Positions 22,827 through 35,769 of a stretch of 64,000 nucleotides of DNA are shown here, piece after piece. The notes below the pieces were generated by a model. The model saw nothing but the letters and a program-made list of their open reading frames with translations. It ran no database searches and was not told the DNA's origin. Source of the DNA: Metarhizium brunneum. Taxonomy: Eukaryota; Ascomycota; Sordariomycetes; Hypocreales; Clavicipitaceae. The DNA lies in assembly GCF_013426205.1 (NCBI RefSeq), contig NC_089427.1, forward strand, positions 3,162,001 to 3,226,000, given 5' to 3'. The translations under genes were made by a program, and so were the position numbers. Positions within the stretch are counted from its first letter, which is position 1, and each line of letters starts with the position of its first letter.

Positions 22827-25456
22827 ATGGATGCGTTTGTCACACATTTTTACCGGTCTGACACAAGCGATGAAAGCTGCCGGTCTGCGTCTCACCGTGA
22901 TAGTGCCGGTGAGCGGGCGCCAAAGCGCGTGAAGCGAGATGAAATTAAGAACCCAGGCCCGGACTTTCCAGACTCTGAAGAGTCTGACCATGGAAATGAG
23001 TCGCAAAAGAAGACTAATTGGGGGTCGCACCACAGTGAAGATGCGGATACTTCATACCTGCATGAAGCCACTGCATTTGAGAATGTCCTGCCACCTACAC
23101 AGACAGATGCCGATGCAATTGAGGAATATGAACAGACGAGGTCTTCCCAAAAAGAGGCCGACAATGATGGGACTACCGCAAATACCAAATCTTTATGGAT
23201 CAAAGGACGCAGCTCAATATATGTGGACGCCTTTAATCTCGCCCTCGATACAGTGTTGGAAGAAGAATCGGAACTGTTTGATGAGAAAGAGATGGAAGTT
23301 TTCAGGAGGTGGAAAGTATTGTCATACGAAGCACAGTATCTGTAAGTTCTATTGCTATATGCACGACTGTGCATGGACTCTAACTTTGTGGGAGATATGT
23401 TCGCCTGTTTCTCAGAAAAACCGCAGCGTGGCATCGGTCCAGCCGTTTAGGATACTATTCCGACATTTCAGAGCCCGAAGAGGCTATTGCAGCCTTGCAA
23501 GCCATCCAGAAACTGCCAACGAAAAATAGCCAAGACACTGAGGAGCTGGTTTCGGGATTTGACCTTGAGAGGTTCAACTTGGGAGCAAGCTTCGCATTTG
23601 CTGATGCTTCGGAAGACTACATCAACAGTGTTGAAGAAGCAGCATCGCTTTTGCTCTTGGATGAACTCAGAGCACTGGCCAAGGATGCTAAAATCCAGGG
23701 AAAGAATAAGGCGGAACTCGTGAAAGGTCTATGTCGAATGAGTCAACAACAACTTGGGCTGATGGCGCTTGGATTGAGCCGGCAGAACAGTCGCGATTCT
23801 GACGTTTCTGTCTCTGACCAGGAGTCTACCGGATCTTGCAAGAATGGACACCTGAAGCGGCAAAATTTAAATCGAAACGAGCACTTTTTGAGGAAGATGT
23901 TGGCCATTTTGGGACCATGCATTCGCTTGTCGCCGCTTACCTACAAGCTTTTTGAACGAGTGCACTTGGTGTTTTATCGATCTACTGAGTGGACGGAGAA
24001 ATCACTTACCACAATAATCCTGGCCAAGATTGCGAGACGAAATTTCCCAGAGTACATTGTATGCAGGACCTCAACCATATTTGCTTCACGTTTACATCTT
24101 TTGGAATTTGAAGCGGGTATTCGCCTGGAGGCAGACGTGGATAACATACTTGAGTCTAGCGGAGTTCCTAACGAAGAGGATTTGCAACGGATCATGGATA
24201 TCTTTGAAATGGTCTACCCTCGATGGAAGCAATATGTTAACGAGGAGGGAGAAAAGGAGCGGATGGTGTACGAAATGGGTGAGGGTGCCTACCTTAGGAG
24301 ATTCAATCCTGCGCATTCGTATACTAGGATTATTGTAAAGGCTATGTGGGTAATGGGGAGACGGAAAGAATATGCTCGTGAGCATGGACTCCTTGAGGAA
24401 CTGTTAGACCAGAAATTGTTTCACTTGGCTCGGCGAGGCTCATGGTATCAACGCAAGGCATTGCTGGAGGAGCACTACATGCCCACTGTGCGTGATGATG
24501 AGGGGTCTGGGGATTTGGAGCAGCGAAGGAAGCAGTGGAAGAGAATAGCTGCTACAACCTGTGAAACAGCACTACAAGATCCCGACTGCCATTTGATCCA
24601 TCACTATGATCTTCAAAAACGACTCATCAAGCTCGAAAGGAAGTTGCGAATTCCACGCCGATTACAGCATGACTTTGGACACGTCCGGCTGGCAGAACCC
24701 ATCGAAATCAATGTCGAAGGAATACAGTTGAAAAGGTCTCCGAGTCTTAAACCTGGCGCTCAACAGGCTTCAACCAAGACCGTTTGGCTGGACGAATTGG
24801 ATACTGGAGGCGAGTGCAGCGTGGAAGAGATGTGCTTGAGTCATTTCCGTTCCCAGGGCTGGAAGGGATATCACGCAGAAGGGGGAGCTATCCGCACCAT
24901 CTTTGCATATCTCTTCTACGATATCCTGTTTCTCTACATACCCAACGTGTTCCAAACGGAATACCAGACCTGCCCCTTGGACCTACACACAGATGCCTTC
25001 TTCTCCGCCAGAGCATCGGAGATCAACCACCGCCTCGTTGAAATAGCCAACGGACAGGGCGAACGGTTCCTCCGACAAGTCTGGGATAGAGAACACGAGC
25101 GCAGGACCAGTGTCGTCGGTTTAAACTGGGACTTTGACGTGGACGACATGGCGCAGCTGGTACGGTGCTTCGAAGGCAGTGCCCTAGCAGCCATATGCAA
25201 AGTCATGGCCCAGGAATACAAGCACCGGGGGGGAGGGGTGCCAGATCTAATCCTTTGGCGGGCAAATGACCAGTCAGCTGAAGGAGCCCGAAGCACACCG
25301 GAAGCACCGAGAGGCGAAGTCATGTTTGCAGAAGTCAAGAGCGCAAACGACCGGCTGAGCGATACGCAGCGGTTGTGGATCCATGTCCTTACTGGCGCTG
25401 GTGTTACGGTGGCTTTGTGTAATGCCATTGCTAGGGAGGTGAGAGAAGTGGATTGA
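22827..25456 (+). CDS. FAN1: Fanconi-associated nuclease 1 (FAN1), VRR-NUC family
   Basis: Two exons (22827-23341, 23395-25456) joined across a 53-nt intron give 858 residues. FAN1 is a structure-selective 5' flap endonuclease and 5'-3' exonuclease that acts in interstrand-crosslink repair in the nucleus. The junction recreates LYVRLFLRK, matching the human segment. A SAP-like stretch follows (LRALAKDAKIQGKNKAELV). The C-terminal VRR-NUC domain has the metal-binding set D789 (GVPDL), E818 and K820 (EVKS) and a conserved Gln after them (DTQRLW). The upstream catalytic Glu is in AEGGAIRT. The first 130 residues are acidic and disordered with KRVKRDE, a likely nuclear signal. I see no Cys/His ubiquitin-binding zinc finger, which the human protein has. 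The start is the first ATG in frame. Confidence 0.96.
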
Positions 25457-26176
25457 TTATACAGGACGGCGATGAGCACAAACCTTGTGAAGCTGACTGG
25501 CAATGTCTTGTACGACCTATACCTACTTGTGCTTGGTGTATAAGCACATACATTTGACGACTCCAGAGTGCTTTCTGCCTTGCCAGATTCTGCATCCGAG
25601 GCTGTGCGTAAACTGTAATTGTACAGTCGAGCCAGACACATTGGCGCAGTTCCATATGGAAGTGGAGATAATTGCCGCCAATCCACCGAGAGACGAAATG
25701 GTAGCCAAGAACAAGCCTTGCAGAGACCAACCGTTCTTCTGTATCAGACGCTCTGACCTATTGTGTGGGTTAAGCAATTCTCAAACCTTGTTTCTTCTTT
25801 CTCTTGAGCACCCTGGCAACATTAACAATTCCTAAACAGTTACTCGTGAGATGGAAGCGGAGTTGCAGACGCAGGACGGAGTAAACCCATGTTATAGAGA
25901 AAAACCGTCGCCTTGAACCAATGACAACCAGGGCCAGCAAAACTCCACACGAACCATACCACCAGGACCCGTTTCATCACCATGTTCGCTTCATTTCGTT
26001 CATAAGCATGTAATGCACAATGCTGGCACCCAAAAAAGCAAACTATCAGCTATCCGACGTCCCTAAATTTCCAGGAACGCACGTCAAAATGTTCCATGGT
26101 GTTTCTAGCTGTTACGTGTAACATTTTTAGAAACGTTGTTAGAATCTGGATGGCCCGTTTCAGAGGCCTGCTCTAG

Positions 26177-26270
26177 GGATTCTCCTTAGCCGCCTGGGTT
26201 TTGGGAAACCGGACGAATCTTTAGGACTTGAGGCAAGGACCCCTGTCCACGTCACCCCGCTAAGGAATCA
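26177..26270. ncRNA. candidate structured RNA or folded DNA element
   Basis: GATTCTCCTTAGC (26178-26190) pairs with GCTAAGGAATC (26259-26269) with a two-base bulge. The enclosed 68 bases contain two further small hairpins (GGTTT...AAACC near 26198-26210 and GGAC-CCCT-GTCC near 26238-26249). This multi-branched arrangement could be a structured RNA. It matches no RNA class I recognise, and the strand is unknown. Confidence 0.25.
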
Positions 26271-27401
26271 GCCCCGGTGAGAACTCGTCCTTCAACTCAG
26301 TGTGGGATAAGGGACCCGGGGTGATGTACATACATAAGAACCAGACAAAATACGTTGGTGAGCTGGCGGAGAAGAGGGTTATCCCTGGGGGGAGGGGGCC
26401 TTGGAGATTTGCCGGCATGGTTGGCGTGTTGATGTGATGAGTATGAGTGGGTTAAGTTGTGCGTTACTTGTTTTATACAGACGGGGAACTTGGACCACGG
26501 CATAGACTGGGACATGCATCGAGATAGGCATGGCGGTTGCTTAGAGACATTCTTGTGAAGACGGGGGCTGCATCACGGAAGAGAATGGACGACTGGATAT
26601 CGTGAATCTCACGCCTATAGTGTGAGGGGAAGGAAGGAAACTGTCTCTATTCAAAAATAGCAAATAACTAGCCAGATTCAATCGCAAGGAGACGTGGAAA
26701 TAAATTACAAATATCAGAATCACGATGCCAAGTGCAAACCCCTCGCCGTGCCTCTGACACACATCACAGGATGGAACCATTCCCTCGGATCACGGGGGCG
26801 TTTTCTCCCCCGCTAAAGGTCTCACTGCCTTGCAAAGCCACCAGCTTGCTACACTCGAGCCAAGGAAAAGAAAATCCCTTCATGACCTTTACAGAGCGAC
26901 AAGTTTGCCCGTCGCACCCCCTCCAACAATCGTCCTCGCGTGAAGACGGCATTTCACTTTCACAGAGAGGTCGCCCCCGAAAAACGCCTCATCACCCCTC
27001 TCGCCTCTTTCCAGCACTTGAAGAAAAGGCCACCAAGTACTTCGTACACTAGCTGATGTCGTCACCAGATCGAAGCAACCTCAAAGTCTCCATCTTGATA
27101 AACGAAGTGAGGGGAACTAGCATCGTGCTGCCATTTTTGCCCAAATAAAACCTCATCCCCTCAAGAAATATCCACACCTCACAACAGACCAAAATTTCAT
27201 AATAGTTATGCCTCTTCATATCAAAGCCATATGTACATATGCATTGCCCCCCTTCCCCAAATTTCATCGGCCAACTTCTCCCAGCACAAATATGAAAAAA
27301 AAAAAAAAAAACCAATACGTACAGGCTTTTTAACCCATTTCCATTTTCGCGGCATGCATGGGTGTAGTGCTCCCACCCACATCACGGCGCTTAGACCCCG
27401 G

Positions 27402-27458
27402 CCAATCACAAACCCCGCCACCATCGGGTGGGTGACAGGCACCAGGGCGACAGCCAAT
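27402..27458 (+). promoter_or_regulatory. pair of CCAAT boxes
   Basis: Two identical GCCAATCA elements at 27401-27408 and 27453-27460, spaced 52 bp. Each is a full match to the binding site of the Hap/CBF complex, whose B subunit is encoded at 42.1 kb. No gene start that I can support lies within 1 kb downstream, so the promoter role is unassigned. Confidence 0.4.
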
Positions 27459-29260
27459 CAAAAGACCAGTCCGTCTCTCTCCGGGCGCTTAGATGGTGAG
27501 GCCCCACATGCCTCCATGGTGGTCCTTCCTTTTTTTCTTTCTTTGTTTCTGATTCTCCTTCACACACGCGTATTTATTTCTAGCCCAGCGGAAACCACGC
27601 TTGGCCTAGCTTTTGAGAAAGTCGCAGGCTCCGACTGGGGGAAACCTGGATCCTCCCCAATCACAGAGACTCCCTCAGCGCCGGCAAAAGACGCCTTCAA
27701 CTTCCAGTTCCAGTTCCAGGTCGTCCAGGGGGGGGCGTGCTAGCGCTCGACTGCCCAGTCTTCCTTCACCTGGTGACAAGAAGTGCTCGAAAGCTCCAAA
27801 AGGCAACTTACGACCGGGAGGGGCAGAAGGCAGAGGAACAAGCGGGGGGGGGTGTGAGTCCGAGAACCGCAGTGGTGTGGGGGCAGTAATGTTGGCGTCA
27901 TGCCCGCGATAGATACTTGGACTTGCACCTCCTCGACGGGAAGGGGGGGAAAAAAAGAGAACAACTCCCGAGGATGTGAAGCCGCCTGCTTGCCGGAAAG
28001 GCAAAACGGGACAAAGGCCAACGGAGGAGAACACACGCGGGGGGGAAAAGTCGCGGGCCATGAGCTTGCCGTCAACGCGCACAGCTAAAAACCCCCCGTG
28101 TAATGCAAAGAACAACCGCGGCCTAATGCAGACGCGGCGGCCATCTGATACGCCCGCCGCTGGCTCCGTACAGAAGGTCGAGAAGAAGAACAACTGGCCA
28201 GGAAGCCGTACTTGACGTGTTCCATTGTCTTGCGGTCAGCCGGGACGGACTGAACTGCCGCAGGCAGCACGCGTAGCCCATCCTCGCATGGCTGCTGCCG
28301 CTGTCCACTATGGCGACCCAATATGCGGCCCTTTGTCGACCCAGTCCTACCGTCGAGACAGACAGAGCAAGACGAGAAGCGCGAATCGCCGGACTGTTCA
28401 AAATAGAAACTGGACAATAACAATGACCCGGCAGAGGTCCGTACAGTGAAACCTGCATGGGTATTTTGCAATCTCCTCGGACAGGCCTCGACGTGAATCC
28501 CCCTCCCCCGCCCGTAGAGCGGCAAAATACTCTCTTTTATCCCCGGCCGAGATAGGACATCTGGGCAGGATCAGGACCCTCATTTAACTGCAAAGTAGGC
28601 TGTACGACTATCGGCGCTGGCAACTAGGTAAGCAATGTCAACCGCCACGTCGTTTCTATTAGTCGTGTCTTGGCCTGTATGTACATCCGGCTCGGCCGTT
28701 CACAATGCGGCCTTCCCGCAATGTCCCAGGTTACGCAGACCTGGTTTGGCGGCCCGGTACATACGCAGACTGCGTAAACCTCTGCTCCGTAATAAATAAA
28801 CAATGTCCATGGCCGGTTCTGATGTTCCCTCGGCTGCACGCCGTGAATGCTGGTTACCGCTATCATCTCCACCCGTGGCTCGACATGCAGGTGACGCCTC
28901 GTTATCTTCACTCATCACAGCTGATTTTTTGAGCCTGACTATGCACAATGACTGCGAAGGGACATTACAATCATTTTAGCCGTATATTGCCCTATATCAT
29001 CTTTGCGCCACTCTATGCGCCTGTCTGCCTTCCCCCCTCCCCATTGCCCTTCGCCTGGCCCACTTCCAACCATCCTTTCCACGCTGTGGTATCGAACGTA
29101 TTCCGATGTTACCTGTGCAAGGTCATAAAGATCCTAAGCCAAGGCTCAACTCTGTAGAAACGCCACAAACTCCCAATCGAAAGAAAGCCTCCCGCATATG
29201 CCAAAATATCCCAGACACATCCTTTATTGGCTCTCCTCCCGTCCAGCGTAAAAAATGCAA

Positions 29261-29303
29261 AGAGAGAGAGAAAGAGAGAGAGTAGAAATAATAATAATAA
29301 TAA
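29261..29303 (+). repeat. AG and ATA microsatellites
   Basis: An (AG)n run (29261-29282) followed by an (ATA)n run (29287-29303). They lie in the presumed 3' flank of the gene at 29.7 kb. Confidence 0.8.
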
Positions 29304-29685
29304 CCGGAATTTGATGAGAGCCCCTTTGTAATTTGAGCCCATGTGCTGCCCATGGGATAGATAAAAATAACCCTTCAGCCATGGATTCAGCTTGTTCAGA
29401 GTATTAGTGTCGTACCTACGCGCACAGACGTCCAATATTGTTTTTTCTCTCGCGCGGAAGTGTCAAACAAGACAGCCGTTTCCTTGGCCCATGAAAATAA
29501 TAATATAGAGGAAATGGCGACTAGAAAAGGGAGTTCACCATGTGTCCCAAGGGGCCGCCAGCGCCCGATTCGATTGCATCGTTATTTGATTCCCGGAGCC
29601 ATATGCCAGGTTGTTGTCATAGTTGTCGTCGTTAATCGGATTTCCCGTTGTTATCGTAGTAATTGCCTTGGCTATCTGCGGGCTT

Positions 29686-30366
29686 TCATTCCACCTTCCG
29701 TCTCTTGCCTCTAGGGGCAGGATCCATGCGCGGTGTGTAAGTGACAGTTCTAGTAACAACTTCCCGGATATGTCGAACGCTTGTGCGGGAAGAATTTTGC
29801 TTCTTCTCCGGACGCCGAGCCTTCAATGCGGCATCCCAGTCGAAGACAGAATGAACAGACCTCGCGCTGAAAGGTGAACGAAGGGTGCTTGCGCTCAATG
29901 GTGAGTCGATATTGGAGATGGCAGGGCTTGGTGGCAGTTTCAAACTTGGGAATGAAGCTGGACCAGTTGGCGGAGCAGACATTGGGGCTGAGGTTGGGAA
30001 TGGACTTGGAGGCACGACGGGTGCTGTTGTAGGAGGAGATGGCTTGCTGCTAACAGTAGAGGTAGGCGAGGATCGTTCGGTTTTCGAAGAACGATTTGCT
30101 CTTTCTGTCTCTGGATTGCTCTTGGTAGAATCGGGGCTAGAATCTCCGGGCGTGAGTGACGGTGAGTTCAAAGCCATTGCTTTCGACAAGAAGTCTGTGT
30201 AAGCCGATGGTGGACTAATGGGCGTCTTAATAAAATCCGGCTCTGGCTTAGACATAAAGTTCAAAGCCGAAAGAGGAGTAGCCGTGGTTGCAGATGTAAT
30301 TTCTGAGGGGAATGTCGCCGTTACAGGCGTGGAGAGTTTCTCCAGCTTGGGCTTTGTGGTAGGCAT
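29686..30366 (-). CDS. conserved fungal protein of unknown function, Ser/Pro-rich with basic tail
   Basis: A single exon encodes 226 residues. The first 150 residues are Ser/Pro/Thr-rich, disordered, and full of SP/TP pairs that could be phosphorylated by proline-directed kinases. The C-terminal 75 residues look like the conserved part: SPFSARSVHSVFDWDAALKA, then SVRHIREVVTRTVTYTPRM, ending in RGKRRKVE, a probable nuclear localisation signal. I do not recognise a domain or a function. Codon content and the ordered C-terminus argue that it is a real gene. It faces away from hapB across almost 12 kb, and its upstream region is long and without other genes, so a long spliced leader is possible. 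Confidence 0.75.
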   Translation of the reverse strand: MPTTKPKLEKLSTPVTATFPSEITSATTATPLSALNFMSKPEPDFIKTPISPPSAYTDFLSKAMALNSPSLTPGDSSPDSTKSNPETERANRSSKTERSSPTSTVSSKPSPPTTAPVVPPSPFPTSAPMSAPPTGPASFPSLKLPPSPAISNIDSPLSASTLRSPFSARSVHSVFDWDAALKARRPEKKQNSSRTSVRHIREVVTRTVTYTPRMDPAPRGKRRKVE

Positions 30367-32271
30367 AGCGGAGTAGAATGAGTATACACGTCGTCGAGTA
30401 ACACCTCCAGACTGAATAGAGCCCCAGGTTTGGTAGGCTTGCCACGAAGGCGACGACGAGGCAAAGAGGCCAACGAGAGCAGCCTAGGAGGCGAAGAGAT
30501 GTTGATGACCTGGGAGAGTCTTGAGGTGGGCGGTAGTCCTGAGGAGCGTTTGATTATAAGGTGAGAGAACTGTAGACAGCAGCGTGAGGCAGTGAGAGGA
30601 CGACAAGACTGGGCGCGGGAGGGGTGTGAAATGGATCGGAGCAGGCGTGCGTCTTGGTGTCCGGGCCTGTTGGCGGCAAAGAGAGCGCCGTGTTTTGGAT
30701 ATTATGCGCCGACGGACTGGCTATTGGTGTCAGATGGGCCCTCCTCCTAGCTTGGACGAGGGTCGCGAGAAGACGACAAGGGCGTCGCGGGCAAGGACAC
30801 AATTTAGGGAGATGCTGTGGGGATCAAACGGGACCAGTAGCGCAAGCGTCCTTGTTGACCAAGCGCCGTGTTGCAGCTCTGTTTTCCGGGGCTTGGAACT
30901 GAGGTGATGAGTGATGAGTGCACCGAGGGCGAGAGTACTGGGGGGCAGCGCACAACGTACACTTTCGACGGTCGACAGGGGTGGGGAGGGTGTGCACCGT
31001 GACGGGAAGGGGTGGAGATGGAAGGGGTGGTGGGATCTGCCAGACGTATCCTTGTATGGGCCTCTGTAAGCTTCAGACACCGCTTGCTCGGGTGCTTGAG
31101 CGGGTGATGGGAGATGCAAGTCTTTGCTTCTCTTCGTCACGCTGATCTGACAGGCGCAAGGACCACTGAGGCCTCGTGGTACCGGGGCGGTTTTGCGTGT
31201 AGCTGGTCGCTGGCCACTGGAACTGTGCTGCTGCCGAGAGATCTACTGCGTAGCGCTCTTCCGGCCCCTTGAGTCGCACGCGACAAGTTGATTCGGCGAG
31301 GAGGCGTGATGGTTGTGAAGGTCCTTAACCCTGACCTCGACGTCTGATTGGATGTCGATACTTGGACTAGCACAAGATTCTTCACGAGCTAGGAAGTCGG
31401 CAAGGAAGGGTTGATGGTATTTGCCGACGACGATGCTCACAGCAAACAAGCGAGGCCCCAAACTCTGGTTGGCTGGACCAGTTTTCTAATAGGTTGAGAC
31501 GGACGGCTTTATTCGCTGGGTATTTTTGCTTTCTCGTGAACCATTCGTAAGCCACTGGCGGATGGGATACGATGAGTCGAGAGCCGATTGGATTGTGCCC
31601 AGGAGTATGGATGGTCTGATGGAGATGGAGAAGATGGAAAGTCTCCGATGTGACTCTGATAGAGAAACCTTGGCGAGATATCGCGCTGGAAGTTTATTAA
31701 AGAGATCTTGTTAACCGGTCAAAAAACAGAGGTGGAGAGGATGCTGTTGATGGTTTCCAGAGTACGTATAGAAGAGAAGTTGATGGAGCGATGCAGGCGA
31801 GGGGGACAGTATTCTGGTGATAGAAGCTCGAGTGCTGAAGAGAAGACCTTTATTCACTCGAAGTGGCGTAGGTTTGGTGTTTGATAGTTGCTTGATTGGG
31901 AAAAAGAAACAGAGTAATGCCGGACGAGGCCTTATGATAAGTTCTTTGTCATACAGCAGGAACTTGGACGACAGCAGAGTTGTTGATGCGGGAGCTGTTG
32001 GCTTTTTTATCCTTTTCAATCTTGCGTGTCGGCGCTTGGAGTACCCCGTGGCCGACGTGCCTCTTTCCCTTTCTAAAAGTCAAGTCGTCAAGAACAACCG
32101 TGGCACCTTCCAAGGTAACAATAGCCAGCCAGACGTTGCCGCTCGTCTTGCACCAGTTGACGCCTATCGTGTCTCCCGTCGTTCGCCTGCAGCCAGTCGA
32201 TACAGATGCACCTTGGCATTTTTAGACTTGGAATTCAACCTCTGCTCTCCGCCAAACATGTGCAATCAGCC

Positions 32272-32647
32272 ATGCGGTTCTCATGGACGGTGCCGCTGGC
32301 CTTTCTGATGGCCGCATCCACTACGGTAAGCCTTCGAAATAATGACCGTCGTTTTTGTTTTCGTATGCTTTGCATCTCGCATGCGGGCGTGGCTGACCGG
32401 ACCCTAGGTCTCAATGCATCCGTTCGTTGACATTGGCCAATCTTCAAGGCGGTTAAGGCCGGTCCGCATGGCCATTGCTGTGGCTCACGATTACCCACGA
32501 TCTGACCAAAGCCCAATTCAGCGAGCCCGCCACCATCATCGAGCGGTTCGTGAAGCGTCGCCTTGGCTTAAGTTACCCCAAGTTCTCGGATTCTCAACCC
32601 AAGGACTGGATGTCATACTCCTAGCTAACGAGCGCGCGGTATTGTGA
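32272..32647 (+). CDS. weak candidate: small secreted protein
   Basis: An ATG at 32272 opens an 18-codon exon (to 32325) encoding a good secretion signal: MRF, a hydrophobic core (VPLAFLMA), then small residues. A GTAAGC donor follows. A CCCTAG acceptor at 32407 gives a second exon (32408-32647) in frame to a TGA, for 97 residues in total. The second exon is basic and has no cysteines or known domain. An alternative acceptor near 32446 would give a much shorter product with a CC pair. Only the signal-like exon and consistent splice sites support this. Confidence 0.25.
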
Positions 32648-35600
32648 GACCATTGGTTTGGCCCAACCATGGCCTCTTTTCGTTTAGAATTCAGCGGTCC
32701 CGTTTCACACCTCTCACGGGATATTTCTAATGCATCTTCTCTGTATCCCATACGAAGCGCATTGCAAAAACGCAGTACATGAAAATGGTGTCCGTTCTGG
32801 TCCTCTTGGTGGAAGGTGCGTTTGCATGACAAATGGCCTCGACCCGACCTTCCAGATCCCTCTCTAGGCGCCGCATACATACTACTGATTGAACCCTTCG
32901 AATTTGTAAACCGACAAGTGATTGAGGGTCATCCGCACCTCTGAAACTGAGAATATCATTACCACAGGATCGTGGCCGAACTTCCGAATACAAACTCATA
33001 TCACACCCATGAAAGGGGCTAGCAGAGCAGCAGCGGGCAACCGACGGCTACTTTGCCCATGTTGGGGGTGAGTGTCCCATTAGATGGTTGTTTGTTGTTG
33101 GCTTGGGCGTCTGAAAGCCATCGGGGGAGCTCGCGACTAGACAGACAAGTCATGGGCAGTCGCGGATGCAAACCAAGCCGAGAGACCAACCAAGGCCGAG
33201 CAAAGAAAAACTTGTGCCATGGTGGTAGCCATCGTTTGCTACTGTACGTGTTGTAAGGGATAAAGAAGCAAGAAATTGAGCCGAATATCGAACGTTAAAC
33301 TTGCGTTCCAATCTCGGAGCGGATAGTGATGGATAATACTGAGGCTCTTGGAAATCATCTTGTTGTATCCATGTGGACGGGCTTGGGTTATCCATCTGCA
33401 TCGAAGAACTTACAAACAAGTATTGCGAAGCGGCTTCACGCCCATTTGTACTCGAATGATGCCCGAGACACCACCATCCAGTCCCCGTATCTTTAGACCC
33501 TCCCCTCCTCATTGCTGTCTTCCTGTCATGACAAGCCACGATTCCCGAGGTATCCTCATTGCGGTAGGTTTCCCACATCTATTCGTTCGTGGGATTGCGT
33601 GGTGCATTGACATCGCTCTCTATGGATCAAACGTCGCGCATCAATGACAGGTCAGATCTATTTTCCATCATCGTGCTCTACTAGCATACCATCAACCCGA
33701 CTACGTCTTATGCTGGTGACTGCAGTCAGATCGACTGGGCTCCCTTCACGAAACCCACAACAAGTCAGATAGTTCGATATCAGGCAGGGTAGGACAGAAA
33801 TGAGACAACAGGTAGCAGCAGAAGCAAAGCAGCGTCCGACAAAGTTTGTGTTTTTTATGTGGTGGTGGTGGTAGCGGCGGCGTCGGCGAATGCTTCTTGG
33901 AGAGTTGCGATTCGACCGACAGGGCTGACCTATTATCATCTATCTGGGAGGAGCTAATCACATGTTAGTTGCTTATGCTTACTTTGGTCCATAACTTTCT
34001 GTCGAAGGAGTGAGGTACACTCCAACACGCCAGACAGACGAGAGGCCAACGGCTGGATGTGTTGCGCATGTGCGATATATATTCCATGACAAACTCAGCA
34101 TTATCAACTTTATCAGTAACTGAAGTAGTCTGGAAGACCTACCTAAACGAGAGAAAATTTCGTTCCGATAAGAGGGAGCTCGATCCGCAAACGATTTGAA
34201 TGTTGATATTGAGGAGGACTGTTGATGTTTTGCACAGGTAGGAGTCTAAGATATATCTCAAGATAACTTATGCAACCTAGGCGAAGGTCTTGATTGGCAG
34301 GATTCGGAGTTTTCGCGTACTTGACGTTACAAGACTTTTGGACGAGAAACATCGACCGTGAACAACAGTCCACGGTTTTGCATAACCTGCACCAGAGTTT
34401 TGGACTCAAGTTTCCACTTGTGTTAGCGTTGGCTGCTTTGGCCTAGTGGAACTCAGTAAGCGATAAAATATCGGATGATCACACTCACTTATAGGCACAA
34501 AGCCTTTTCGTGCCTTGCATGTAAGTGCTCACTTTTGATTGGCAATATTGCCACTCGGCAGCGTTCCTTCGAAAACGGATGGATTCACGGCGACATTATG
34601 CTGCGAGTCTCGGCCAAACCCAGAAGGTGTTTGTGTTTAGTTGAAACACCAACACAAAACTCATTAACAAAGACTTATTAGCAGCATGGGAACGTACAAG
34701 AATCCTGATGATCAAAATCGTGGTCGCATCGAGAAGATTGCTGGCTTTGAGTTGGCGACACCCTTGGCGCATTTCTTCGAGAACCGATTTCATGTTCGAT
34801 ATACACCAAGTTTAATAAACAATAAAGCCATGCCCAAACGCACCGAAAAAAGGGGCATACAAATCTGAAGACAAGCAATTTCATAATTTGATTTTGAAAT
34901 AAGTCTCATGAGAGGAGTACCTTCCTTGGCCTGCGTTAACAGATATGATGTCAAAGCGGGCCATTCTCACCATACAACTATCAAGTCAATAATAATGAGG
35001 CACTCCAGACAGCTCTGAGGTATGTTTTAAGAAATCTGGGCTAATTATGCTTAAACAAACATCAAACAGACCATTGCCTGTATTGAATCAAGACGGCCTG
35101 GTAAAGAGCCTCGATATCTAGCTCTTTTTAGCAGCGAATCAGACGACACAAACTACCGCCCATGTCAAACGGCCCGTGGCGGCAACACCCGTCATTGAGC
35201 GTCAAATGAGAAGCCATAAATCGATGCGTCGCGCGCCAACCTGCTCGCTCAAACAAGTTTGGCTAGAGGCTGTGTGTGATTCAGATGCATACTCGCCGAG
35301 AGCAATCAGGGGGATGTACCATTGAGAATAAGCCAACAAACAACAGGTAAGTGCCCAGAAACTCGCACACAGCGAGCGATGTATTCTCCTAATACGGACG
35401 CGCGGGGCTGAAGAACAGAACATTCAAGTCGATGGGCATGCAATAATTTCGCACAGAATGCATGTTATACGTCATGCCAACGATAATTTTGCAGTCGGAG
35501 CCTGCACAAGTCAGCCAGTCATCAACAGGCAAGCCGCTGGACGTCGCAGAAGATGCTCCTTTATCATGAGTCTGATATAGTCAAAGACGACACTATTATT

Positions 35601-35769
35601 ACTTGCGGCCGGACAGACGCAGTTAATCTTGATATGGCAACGAGATTCTGTGGTACTTGCATAGCCAGTCTCAGTCAGTGCAAAGAGCTGGATGCAAGGC
35701 GCTGAGTTTTGCCGTGTCAACTCACAGTTGTCTACGGAGCAACACTACGAATTTATTGCAACGAGACAA

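Larger units (their letters stand above)
25457..29685. other. gene-poor region between two convergent genes
   Basis: 4.2 kb lie between the ends of FAN1 and the 29.7-kb gene. Facing 3' ends in fungi are usually close, so a missed gene or RNA is plausible. I see a structured stretch at 26177-26270, two perfect CCAAT boxes (27402, 27454), an A18 run near 27297-27312, and GC-rich sequence at 27.6-28.5 kb with arbitrary open frames. No coding frame here has recognisable protein character. Confidence 0.55.

Noticed and set aside
24934..25686. 250-codon minus-strand frame over the FAN1 3' end
   Set aside because: Antisense of the conserved VRR-NUC domain with no protein features of its own.
27675..28193. 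172-codon minus-strand frame in GC-rich sequence
   Set aside because: Pro/Ser/Phe-rich peptide caused by runs of C and G, and the overlapping frames on both strands look equally good. No splice or domain support.
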